From NCBI GenBank assembly GCA_023227835.1, contig JALOCI010000038.1, positions 1-27,295 of the forward strand: a stretch of DNA of 27,295 nt, in the 5' to 3' direction. Each line of letters opens with the position of its first letter. Within the stretch, counting starts at the first letter, position 1. The notes under the pieces are model-generated. The model did no database searches. It was not told the DNA's origin and was given only the letters and a program-made list of their open reading frames with translations. Made by a program: the position numbers and the translations under genes. Below, piece after piece: positions 13,010 through 20,500 of this stretch. This DNA is from Bacteroidales bacterium. Lineage in GTDB: Bacteria; Bacteroidota; Bacteroidia; Bacteroidales; UBA932.

Positions 13010-13726
13010 GTGGACATACGACCGTGGGAAGCCTGGTTGCGTAGACTGGCACAGAAGGCTGGCAAGGAGCATCTACTCGAGGCGCCACCGATTGAGGTAG
13101 CCGAGGACGCGACACGCGACGTTGAGCGTGACCGCGAGGAGCGGTACGCTGCGTTCGTCGCAGGGCTGCCGGAGCTCTACCGAGGCATGACGTTCGGCAC
13201 GCTCACCGACATCACCGGAGGGTTCACGGCGCCGGAGAGTATCGCCCGCATGTGGGCTGACACCTACCCCGACGTTCCGGCCGGACTGTTCCTCTACAGC
13301 AAGGAGCGGGGCACCGGCAAGACGCACATCGCCATCGCCATCGGTCACATCCTGGCGAGTCGCGGATTCTCGGTCGGCGTCATCGACGTGGTGGCGCTCC
13401 TGAGCCGCATCCGCAACGGCTTCGAGGACAAGCACCCGAGCGTTGACGTGGAGCGCATCCCGAGCGGCCGAGACGTGCTCATCTTAGACGACCTGGGCGC
13501 CGAGAAGCAGAGTGCGTGGGTCTCGGAGCAGCTCTACTTGCTCATCAACACGGCCATCTCTCACCGCGTCGACCTCATCGTGACCTCGAACAGCACCTTC
13601 AAGGAGCTCGGTGAGCGGATGGACGACCGCGTGGTGAGCCGCATCATCGGCTGCACCGACCTGGTGCTTTTCAACGGCGTGCCGGACTTCCGGCTCGAGC
13701 AGCACAAGCGGAGGCGAGCAGTATGA
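13010..13726 (+). CDS. DnaC/IstB-like helicase loader ATPase
   Basis: 238 residues. GTG 13010 is chosen for the strong AAGGAGGAGAGC just before it; an in-frame ATG at 12977 lies inside the preceding gene. AAA+ features: Walker A (98-105, GTGKT at 101-105), Walker B VLILDDLG (156-163), sensor-1 VTSN (191-194) and likely arginine finger DDRVVSRI (206-212). The N-terminal ~55 residues are basic and would contact the helicase. It should load the replicative helicase of the host (or of the phage if encoded elsewhere). No helicase gene is in the window. Confidence 0.88.
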   Translation: MDIRPWEAWLRRLAQKAGKEHLLEAPPIEVAEDATRDVERDREERYAAFVAGLPELYRGMTFGTLTDITGGFTAPESIARMWADTYPDVPAGLFLYSKERGTGKTHIAIAIGHILASRGFSVGVIDVVALLSRIRNGFEDKHPSVDVERIPSGRDVLILDDLGAEKQSAWVSEQLYLLINTAISHRVDLIVTSNSTFKELGERMDDRVVSRIIGCTDLVLFNGVPDFRLEQHKRRRAV

Positions 13727-14037
13727 GCGGCGATGGCATGAAGGCTTACCAGGAGGAAACCGCGCGGCTGCGCGATGCCACCTTCACCAAACGCTACAAG
13801 AGCGCGGAGTATGTCCACGACCACAAGACTCTCTGGAGCATCCTCGTCGAAGACGCCGAGCGTACGTGCGGCTGCTCGGAGCGGTGGACTGATGGGAAGC
13901 GAGCCTCAAGTAACCTGCAAGGACAGTACCTCTTGCTGGAGCGGGCGCTCATCCGTGCCGTGCGGACGATTGCCGCCGACTCCAGCCAGGCTTCCGACGA
14001 CATCATGCGCGCCATCATCAGGGAGGCGACCGAATGA
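13723..14037 (+). CDS. Hypothetical protein, 104 aa
   Basis: ATGA overlap with the loader gene. Helical and charged, with a central CGCSERW motif near residue 47-53 and a 'LLLERALIRAVRTIA' helix. It resembles no family I know, but the tight coupling with the replication genes suggests a related role. The next gene starts in another ATGA overlap. Confidence 0.7.
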   Translation: MSGDGMKAYQEETARLRDATFTKRYKSAEYVHDHKTLWSILVEDAERTCGCSERWTDGKRASSNLQGQYLLLERALIRAVRTIAADSSQASDDIMRAIIREATE

Positions 14038-14345
14038 GCGGCCAGCGGTTCCCTATCCATAAGGCGCTCAAGACGTGCCCCGACGAGAACCTCGGCTTCA
14101 TGCTCCTCGAGCAGCTCGAGAAGGTGGGCGAGGAGATGGAGGAGCTCGGCGCCTGCATGGAGGAGACGGACGACCACGGCGTCTTCATCAACGCGTCCGG
14201 CCTCATGGAAGAGGCGCTCGACGTGATACACGCGGCCGAGGGTGTGGCCTACCTCCTCGAGCGGATGCACCCGCAGGTGAGGATGTCCGACTACGTGAAC
14301 TACGTCATCGAGAAGAACAAGGCGAGGGGGTACTACGATGCCTAG
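14034..14345 (+). CDS. MazG-like nucleoside triphosphate pyrophosphohydrolase
   Basis: 103 residues, all helical. It carries the MazG-family pattern EXXE-(12-28)-EXXD: Glu34-Glu37 and Glu60-Asp63, 22 residues apart, which in this superfamily bind magnesium and the nucleotide triphosphate. Glu33, Glu36 and Glu59 enrich the acidic site. Phage MazG-like enzymes hydrolyse dNTPs or (p)ppGpp-type nucleotides and are often found in replication operons. Substrate cannot be told from sequence. It overlaps the next gene by eight bases. Confidence 0.65.
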   Translation: MSGQRFPIHKALKTCPDENLGFMLLEQLEKVGEEMEELGACMEETDDHGVFINASGLMEEALDVIHAAEGVAYLLERMHPQVRMSDYVNYVIEKNKARGYYDA

Positions 14346-14700
14346 CAAGCAGGTACAGGCGCGTCTTGACGCGCAGGAGAAGCTGGCGGCCGACATCCTC
14401 GAGATGCGGGGCGTGTCGCACGCGGGGTTCATCGGGGAGCAGAAGGTGATGCTCGCCCTCGAGGTGGTGCTCGAGGAGTCACCGCCCTTCGTCGCTCTAG
14501 TCTTCGAGCATCGGTGCCGCAAGCTGGCGCTGGAGGCGGTCGCCCAGATGCAGAACTCAGCCATCATCCACCCGCCGACCGACAAAGAGATGGCGAACAT
14601 CAAGTTCCTCGACAACGCACACACGGTCGCGTGGGGCAAGGCGGAAGAGCTCATCGAAGCGATGCTCGCCTTGCGTGGCGGTGCGAACGTCGATGGCTGA
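14338..14700 (+). CDS. Hypothetical helical protein, 120 aa
   Basis: ATG 14338 inside the end of the previous gene, preceded by AGGGGGTAC. Helical throughout with a hydrophobic core helix (VMLALEVVLEESPPFVALVF). A 'CRKLALEAVAQMQNSAI' segment follows. The amphipathic four-helix style again suggests a small adaptor or enzyme, but without conserved acids like its neighbour. No family recognised. It overlaps the next gene by eight bases. Confidence 0.65.
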   Translation: MPSKQVQARLDAQEKLAADILEMRGVSHAGFIGEQKVMLALEVVLEESPPFVALVFEHRCRKLALEAVAQMQNSAIIHPPTDKEMANIKFLDNAHTVAWGKAEELIEAMLALRGGANVDG

Positions 14701-14938
14701 CACCATCCCCCTCTTCGACTACGATGAGCGCCAGCCGCTCGAGATTGAGCCGAACCCGTGCATCCACGCATACGGTCTCGGGCCGGAGGGGAAGAAGTGC
14801 AAGACGTGTGGGCACCTGTTCCGGTCGTGGGGCGCGTGGTTCAAGTGCGACCTTCGCCGCATCACGCATGGTGCCGCGACCGACCACCGCGCGAACTGGA
14901 GAGCGTGCGGGAAGTACGAGGAGGATGAGCCAGTGTGA
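14693..14938 (+). CDS. Small zinc-finger phage protein, 81 aa
   Basis: ATG 14693 is chosen over an in-frame GTG at 14675; both lie inside the preceding gene and the ATG gives an ordinary eight-base overlap. Metal ligands: Cys28/His30, CKTCGH (40-45), Cys55, His60 and His68, Cys74. The order 'YGLGPEGKKCKTCGHLFR ... KCDLRRITHG ... DHRANWRACGKYEE' is a pattern I have seen in small phage and prophage proteins of unknown role. It presumably folds around one or two zincs and may bind DNA. Confidence 0.65.
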   Translation: MADTIPLFDYDERQPLEIEPNPCIHAYGLGPEGKKCKTCGHLFRSWGAWFKCDLRRITHGAATDHRANWRACGKYEEDEPV

Positions 14939-14974
14939 TGAAGGTAGGCAATCGACAGGAGGAGGACGACGACG

Positions 14975-15436
14975 ATGGCGCTTAGTATCTGGAGAACACC
15001 GCAAGGAGACGCGAGGGAGTCGAAGGTGATGCAGCGGCACGAGCAGCTCGCTGGCATCAACGAGACACTCGGAGAGTACGCCGAGCTGCTCGAGGGAGTG
15101 TCGACCGAGCGGGCGCACCTGCTCAAGACCATCTCAGAGCTCCAGCTCAAGAACGCCGAGCTGGCTGTCGGGAAGGCACTCTATGCCGACCTGGAGGTTG
15201 AGCTCGCCGAGATGCGCAAGGTCTCGCAGCAGGCGGTTGATGCCGTCGCCGAGAACCGGAAGCTCAAGGGCCAGCTCGCCGAGGAGAAGCGTGAGAATGC
15301 GGAGTTCGCAGCGGAGGCCCGCGCCCTGCGCACAGAGGTAGGCGTGCTCAAGGGACAGCTCACCAAGCTGCGCAACAAGGAAGGCAACCACACGCCGCAA
15401 CAGCCGAGCGAGAGGAGCAACGACGATGCAAGCTGA
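14975..15436 (+). CDS. Coiled-coil protein, 153 aa
   Basis: ATG 14975, preceded by a strong AGGAGGAGG and a 36-base gap. Almost the whole length from residue 18 to 135 is heptad-rich coiled coil (LKTISELQLKNAELAVGKAL and onward), with no cysteines and a polar, disordered tail. It probably forms a dimer that bridges other proteins. There is no catalytic motif. It overlaps the next gene by 11 bases. Confidence 0.75.
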   Translation: MALSIWRTPQGDARESKVMQRHEQLAGINETLGEYAELLEGVSTERAHLLKTISELQLKNAELAVGKALYADLEVELAEMRKVSQQAVDAVAENRKLKGQLAEEKRENAEFAAEARALRTEVGVLKGQLTKLRNKEGNHTPQQPSERSNDDAS

Positions 15437-15764
15437 ACTGACCGCGATTCTGAGCAAGGTGGTGTTCTCGAAGAGCGGCGCCCAGGTGGTGCTCGAGTGC
15501 CACACCGCCGCCAGCGTCGAGTATGCCCGCCAGGTCTCGAGGATGACCGACAAGGTGGTGGCCGTGACCTTCGATGATGGCGAGGAAGAGCTGCCGTTCG
15601 ACGAGGATGAGGACATCGAGGAGGGCCAGGGGGAGTTTGCCCTGCCAGGCGATGAGGAGCCCCCGCCGTTCATGTCAGAGCCGAGTGCTACTGTATCTGT
15701 CACCATCGACGTGCCGGTTGAGGACGAAGAGGACGACGAGGACGACATCCAGGTGGTAGACTAG
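15426..15764 (+). CDS. Acidic-tailed protein, 112 aa
   Basis: ATG 15426, with GAGAGGAG inside the preceding gene. The N-terminal half (1-50) looks like a small alpha/beta domain (LSKVVFSKSGAQVVLECHT). The C-terminal half is very acidic (DEDEDIEEGQGEF and a final EDEEDDEDD), about a third of all residues being Asp or Glu. An acidic tail is seen in single-strand DNA-binding proteins, where it recruits partners, and in DNA-mimic anti-defence proteins; neither can be shown here. Last gene before the terminator. Confidence 0.7.
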   Translation: MQAELTAILSKVVFSKSGAQVVLECHTAASVEYARQVSRMTDKVVAVTFDDGEEELPFDEDEDIEEGQGEFALPGDEEPPPFMSEPSATVSVTIDVPVEDEEDDEDDIQVVD

Positions 15765-15785
15765 ACACGCCCACGGTCGGGTACA

Positions 15786-15823
15786 GAGAGAGCCCCCAGG
15801 TCGCAAGACCCAGGGGCTCTCTC
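15786..15823 (+). terminator. Hairpin terminator between convergent operons
   Basis: An 11-bp perfect stem (GAGAGAGCCCC / GGGGCTCTCTC), a CA/CA internal loop and a second stem GGTC/GACC closed by a GCAA tetraloop. It is followed by CGTTTGTC on the plus strand, a short T-rich run; no T-run follows on the minus strand. It lies 21 bases after the last rightward gene and 18 bases from the end of the leftward lysis genes, so it probably stops at least the rightward transcripts. Confidence 0.85.
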
Positions 15824-15827
15824 GTTT

Positions 15828-15841
15828 GTCGCCTAAGCGAC
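15828..15841 (+). promoter_or_regulatory. Dispersed near-palindrome, copy 7, at the convergent junction
   Basis: GTCGCCTAAGCGAC, directly after the terminator hairpin and touching the TAG stop (15841-15843) of the leftward holin-like gene. Confidence 0.8.
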
Positions 15842-16158
15842 TAGCGTTTGGTGCCTGCTCGGAACTTGTTCAAGTCCACGAGGCCCGACGCATGTAGTCC
15901 GGTGAGCACACCGATGATTGCGACGATGCCACCAGGCGGTACATCCAGGTCGACGGTCGAGAAGACGTACGCAGTTGCGTATGAGGCTCCGACGGCCACG
16001 ACCATCGACGTGAGCCACCACACGTAGTCCGGCACGACCACCTTCACGAACAGCCCCTTGATGCGGTCGACAATCGAGACGATTGCCGGTGCGACCGCGA
16101 GTAGCATCACCAGGAAGAACGGGGCGAACACAGCGAGCTTCTCCCACACAACCTCCAT
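15841..16158 (-). CDS. Holin-like membrane protein, 105 aa
   Basis: ATG (16158) preceded by AGAGAGGATGAGTC. Three hydrophobic segments (about residues 9-31, 46-67 and 75-92) are separated by a short charged loop (DRIKGLFVK), with a basic C-terminus (KFRAGTKR). Size, topology and position directly downstream of the endolysin fit a class I holin, which would form membrane holes and release the endolysin. Holins share little sequence, so this is inferred from context and profile. Confidence 0.7.
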   Translation of the reverse strand: MEVVWEKLAVFAPFFLVMLLAVAPAIVSIVDRIKGLFVKVVVPDYVWWLTSMVVAVGASYATAYVFSTVDLDVPPGGIVAIIGVLTGLHASGLVDLNKFRAGTKR

Positions 16159-16173
16159 GACTCATCCTCTCTC

Positions 16174-17091
16174 TTACGTGACGGGCGCTGTCCACGCAGC
16201 GACCCACGAGTGGCGGCCGACGATACCGTCGACCGTGAGACCCTTCTCGGCCTGGAACGCACGGCACACGGCGTAGCACTTGGGCCCGAACACGCCATCT
16301 GCCGCACCGATGTTCCAACCACGCGCCGCCATCTGCCGCTGCCACGGCTTGAAGTCCTCGCCGTAGCGCTTCGAGGCGATGTACCGACCCCGCTTGTCCA
16401 TGCGAGCCTTGAAGTTACGCCCAGGCCAGCCGTAGTACGCAGGGACAGGCGCTGTCGGCGGCTTCGGGGTAGGGCCAGGAATGGGCGTCGCGGGCGGCTG
16501 AGGGGCTCCTGTGACGCTTCCGGCCGTCAGGTAGGCGGCGACCCTCCCGATGATGTCGGCGTTGAACCAGCCCTCGGTCTGGGAATCCGGCTCGTTATCG
16601 GGGTCGGAGTCGGCCGCGCCGGTGTCATGCGGGCTCGAGGTTTTGCCGATGTGACCGACGGAGAGCGCCACGATGCCACCGGCAGGGAAGGCAGCGAAGA
16701 TGGACTCGGCAACACACGCCGCAAGGCGCGCGCGGTTCGGGGCATCTTCCATCCACTTGTCGAACGCGACGTGGTTGATGGGGCCAGGCTCACCGAGGCA
16801 GGCGGGCATCGCCGTGAGCCGGATGTTGTAGTCGCCGCGGCCCTGGTAGGGAATCTGGCGCACCCGAGTCGGCAGGAAGGTGATGGCCTGGTAGCGAGCA
16901 GCCATGTCGGCCGCCCATGACTTCGACTTGGCGCTCGCGTTCGATGCCACTTCGACGAGACCGTACTGAGGCGCGGTGGTCGCGTAGCTGTTCATGTGCT
17001 GCTCGTAGTAGCAGACAGCACCGAGCGCGTTGGCCTTCGCCTGCCGCGCCCCGTAGTCGCCGGTGAGGACTGCTGGAGTCCACTTGCCCAT
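16174..17091 (-). CDS. Endolysin: amidase (apparently circularly permuted Amidase_3) with peptidoglycan-binding domain
   Basis: 305 residues, ATG after AGGAAAGGCGGCTCAC; no signal peptide. Residues 1-190 carry all motifs of zinc N-acetylmuramoyl-L-alanine amidases of the Amidase_3 family, but in a rotated order. The usual third motif (EQHMNS, His32) and fourth (MPACLGEPG, catalytic Glu101, followed by the family's 'NHVAF...A..VAESI' helix) come first. The usual first (VGHIGKTSSPHDTGA, His147) and second (Glu173, TEGWFNADIIGRVAAYL) come after. A Pro-rich linker (195-218) joins a C-terminal PG_binding_1-type domain (about 235-300, 'GVFGPKCYAVCRAFQAEKGL'). It cuts the amide bond between muramic acid and the stem peptide. 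It lies between an XhlA-like and a holin-like gene. Confidence 0.85.
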   Translation of the reverse strand: MGKWTPAVLTGDYGARQAKANALGAVCYYEQHMNSYATTAPQYGLVEVASNASAKSKSWAADMAARYQAITFLPTRVRQIPYQGRGDYNIRLTAMPACLGEPGPINHVAFDKWMEDAPNRARLAACVAESIFAAFPAGGIVALSVGHIGKTSSPHDTGAADSDPDNEPDSQTEGWFNADIIGRVAAYLTAGSVTGAPQPPATPIPGPTPKPPTAPVPAYYGWPGRNFKARMDKRGRYIASKRYGEDFKPWQRQMAARGWNIGAADGVFGPKCYAVCRAFQAEKGLTVDGIVGRHSWVAAWTAPVT

Positions 17092-17105
17092 GTGAGCCGC
17101 CTTTC

Positions 17106-17546
17106 CTACTTGGAGATGTTGAGCAGCTTCTCCAGAACCGGAAGCAGCTCATTGAACATCCAGCCGACCATCAGCCCGAAGAAGCCGACGACCCACTTGG
17201 CCGTCTTCACCGAGGTCTTGGCCGATGACCAGTCATCCTCGAGAACCTTGATGCGCTTCGCGTGCTCAGTCGTGATGGTGCTTCGCGCGGCGACCGCCTC
17301 GGTGAGCGCACTCTCGAGGTCATTGAACCGCTTTCCGCCAGCCTCGAGCGCGCCTAGCACGCGCACGAAGTCCTCGTTGTGCGGGCAGCTCTTGAGTCGC
17401 CCATCAAGGCCCATGTTGGCGAACCCCTCTTTGACATCCGCGCGTACGTCCTCGACTTTGCCAGCAAGCACAGCCAGTCCGACCTCGACGGCACGGAGCC
17501 GGTCGTCCGGCAACTCATAGGAGACCCCACTCTGATGCTCAGTCAC
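17106..17546 (-). CDS. XhlA-like membrane protein of the lysis cassette, 146 aa
   Basis: GTG (17546) after GAGATTGGAAGCGGC; upstream in-frame starts overlap the preceding gene and lack a ribosome site. The N-terminal ~40 residues are a soluble helix, CPHNEDF (54-60) starts the coiled-coil middle (62-110, RIKVLEDDW), and one hydrophobic helix spans about 116-136, leaving a short C-terminal tail. Coiled coil plus a single C-terminal membrane span next to an endolysin fits XhlA/hemolysin-type accessory lysis proteins of Gram-positive phages; it could also be a second holin. Confidence 0.65.
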   Translation of the reverse strand: MTEHQSGVSYELPDDRLRAVEVGLAVLAGKVEDVRADVKEGFANMGLDGRLKSCPHNEDFVRVLGALEAGGKRFNDLESALTEAVAARSTITTEHAKRIKVLEDDWSSAKTSVKTAKWVVGFFGLMVGWMFNELLPVLEKLLNISK

Positions 17547-17571
17547 GCCGCTTCCAATCTCTGCCAGTCGT

Positions 17572-20500
17572 CTACAGTTTGCCCTCATCACGGAGTCGCT
17601 GCAACTCGTCTTCGATGAGCGCCTTGAGTCTACGCCGCTTCGCCTCCTCGAGCTCCGCATCGGTCACGGGGTCGAGCTTCATGCCCGTGAAGATGGCGGT
17701 ACGGTTGCGCGTGTCCTTCACGGGGTCGCCTTCACCAGCGAGGCGGCCGACCGTGTTCTCCATGAACGGCAGGAAGTCCTTGAGCAGCTTGCGCTCACGG
17801 GCGGGCATGGCGAGGTAGGTCTCGCCGGTCTCGTCATCGAGGATGTCGACCCAGTTCCAGTGTGCCTTGACCGACTCCCACGCGGCGCTGCCGCCGAGGA
17901 GGTCGACAGCCTGGTCGAACAGGCGCAGGTAGCCAGGAACACGCTCGGCCTGGTCGTCGTAGTCCGGCTCGGACTGGCGCCCGCGGAAGGTGTCGTAGTT
18001 GAGCCCGTACTCAATCGGGCTCTTGATGAGCGGCGAGGTCATGCCGACGAGCTCCTTCATCCCCTGCGGGTCTTTCACGCTGCCGCCGAGGCGCTTCAAG
18101 TCCTGAATCGGGAACTGTGTCGGGTTCCATATCGTGTGCGTGCCGTCGTCGCGGTTGTTCGGGAGCGGGACAGCGTAGCTCTCACGCATCCAGTCCGGCA
18201 GGTCGGCGGGGTCGATGCCGGTGGCGGAGAAGCCAGCGTTGCGGATGCGCGTCAGGAGATTCGCGCGCCCAGGACGCTTCGCCATGTTCATCAGTTGCGC
18301 AGGGACGTTCTGCTTTATCCAGGCCCAGAACGGGATGACCCGCTTGATGGCCTCGCGCTCGGTGCCGGTCATCGCCGAGGGCAGGTAGTTGTAGAGCACG
18401 CGGTCGGGAATGAGCAGCGCGGCCTCGTGCGCGACACCCTGCCGCCGTGCAGACAGGTAGACGGAGAAGCGGGCGGCGTCTTCGGTGAACGCTCCGACCT
18501 CGCCACCGACGTGCTGCGGGTTCAGCTCGCGCATAGCCTCGGAGAAGATGTTGCGGCGCGGGGTCTCCATCTTGGCCGTGCGGACACCTTGCAGCCCGAT
18601 GTCTCCCTGGCCGACCTGCCCACGAATGACCCACCCGCCGAGGTCATCGTAGATGGCCTTCGCGCTCTTCACTTCGTCGCCGACGTTTATCATCACTTCG
18701 TCGCCGATGCCCGCCTTGACGGCCGCATAGCCACGGTAGCCGTCAGTCCATGAGGCCACGTCGCCGTAGCCCTGCGAGTAGCCCATGAGGTAGTTCGACG
18801 GCAGGTTGCGCAGGTGGAACGCTGGCCCCCACGCGGTCATCATGCCCTTGAGGGAGCCGAGCAGCCGGTCGTATCCACGCAGGAACAGGTTGGCATCCTC
18901 GTCAGTGATGAAGACCTTCTTGTACGTGTCGGCCCACTTCGCCACGGTCTCGTCGAGGATGTAGTCGACCGTCTTGCCGTCGCGGGTGACGGGTCGCTTC
19001 ACGTAGCCCTCGGGGATGATGCGCGCTTCGATGTCCTCCACACTCTCACCCGTGCGGCGGGCCATCGTCTCGACGTCGAAGTTGAGCGGGCGGCCTTGCG
19101 AGGAGACCAGCTCGTCCTCGAACTTGGCGGCCGCGACCGTGCGCAGCGAATCGTCGGCCTTCATAGCCGCAGCGGTACGGATGTCGGTCGAAGTCTGGAG
19201 CCCTGGCACGTCGACAATCTGGCCGCTCTCGTCGACGTAGTGAGTCACGACACGCCCAGGATGCTCGGCCGTGCCCTCCATGCCCTTGAAGACACGGCTC
19301 TTCGGCTGTCTCGGACGGATGGAGCGCGTAGATGAACCGGCACCAATACGCCCGCCCTCCGGCGGCTCGAGGTCGGCCCACTTGACGCCGTACACGTCTT
19401 CTATCGCCTTCGCCTGCGCACGGTATGAGGCAGGCTCGAGCTCTACGCCGGTCTTCGCGGTGAACGCCTGGCCCGCCTGTGTTCCGGCGGCCTTCACACG
19501 GGCGGTCTCGAGAATCCCCATCGGCTGCGGCGGCATCTGCGGCACGTAGCCAGGCAGCTCGTATTCGCCCATGCCGACGGCCTTCTTCGCCTCGAGTGCT
19601 TCGTGGAAGAAGGGCTTGAGGTCATTCTCGGCGTACTCGCGCAGCTCCCGCGCACGCTCGGGAGCGTAGCCGATGCGGATGAGCTCCTGCTCCATGAGGT
19701 CATAGTCCACATCATCGAGCAGCTTGGTAATCTCGGTGTCAATCTCGTTGATGCGGGCCCGCTTGGCTTCGATGGTGGAGATGGTCTTCTCGAGTCGGTT
19801 CGCCTTCGTGGTGCCAGCCTGGAGCCGGTCAGCCTGGACAGCTTGCTTCACGCGGATGTTGTTGGTGCGCGTCTGCGCGGCCGACGCCTTCTTGCGGGCC
19901 TCGAGCAGCCGGTTCCGCTTCTCGTCGAAGATGCCCACGCGCAGGGCGTCATCGTCCATCTGCGCTTGGGCCCCACGAGCACGACGCACGGACTCCCAGG
20001 AGTCACCAACAGCGGTGCGTGCAGCTTCGGGGATGACGGCCTCGAGTTGAGGCTTAGGCGTCACTTCAAGCTCCAAGTCAGTGAGCCCGCGCACGCTATC
20101 ACGCTGCGCGCCAGCCTTGCTCGAGAAGCCCTGTGCCTTCCAGAAGTCGGCGGCGTCATCGTACGCAGAGACTTCCCACCGCTCCACTCCGTAGCGGCCC
20201 TGCACTTCATCCTGCACGGCGCGGAAGGCGCTGCTGCCAAGTCCCTGCCTGCGCGCACCCTCTGGCACGGAGATGTCTGCTATCCACGCCGTCTTTTCGG
20301 TGGGCGACACTTCGACATCAAGTGTCACTTCTCCGTAACGCATGGCAAAGCGTTCGTTGCCGCTGCCGAGCGTGCGTTGTGAGATTGTCTCGAGCGCAGC
20401 ACCCTCCGTCTCCGGCGTCTTCCCTGCAATCGTGTCGAGCACCGTCGGCTTCTTGGCCGCCTGCTCACGGAGCGTGGCGGAGCGGTTGACGAACTTGTCG

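Noticed and set aside
14982..14988. Further copy of the dispersed motif (CGCTTAG near 14984)
   Set aside because: Only one half and the core match; the other half-site is missing. Similar partial matches at 6559-6569 and 21612 were also left out.
16210..16920. 236-codon plus-strand frame opposite the endolysin gene
   Set aside because: The minus strand encodes a clear amidase with peptidoglycan-binding domain; the opposite frame is Arg-rich shadow sequence.
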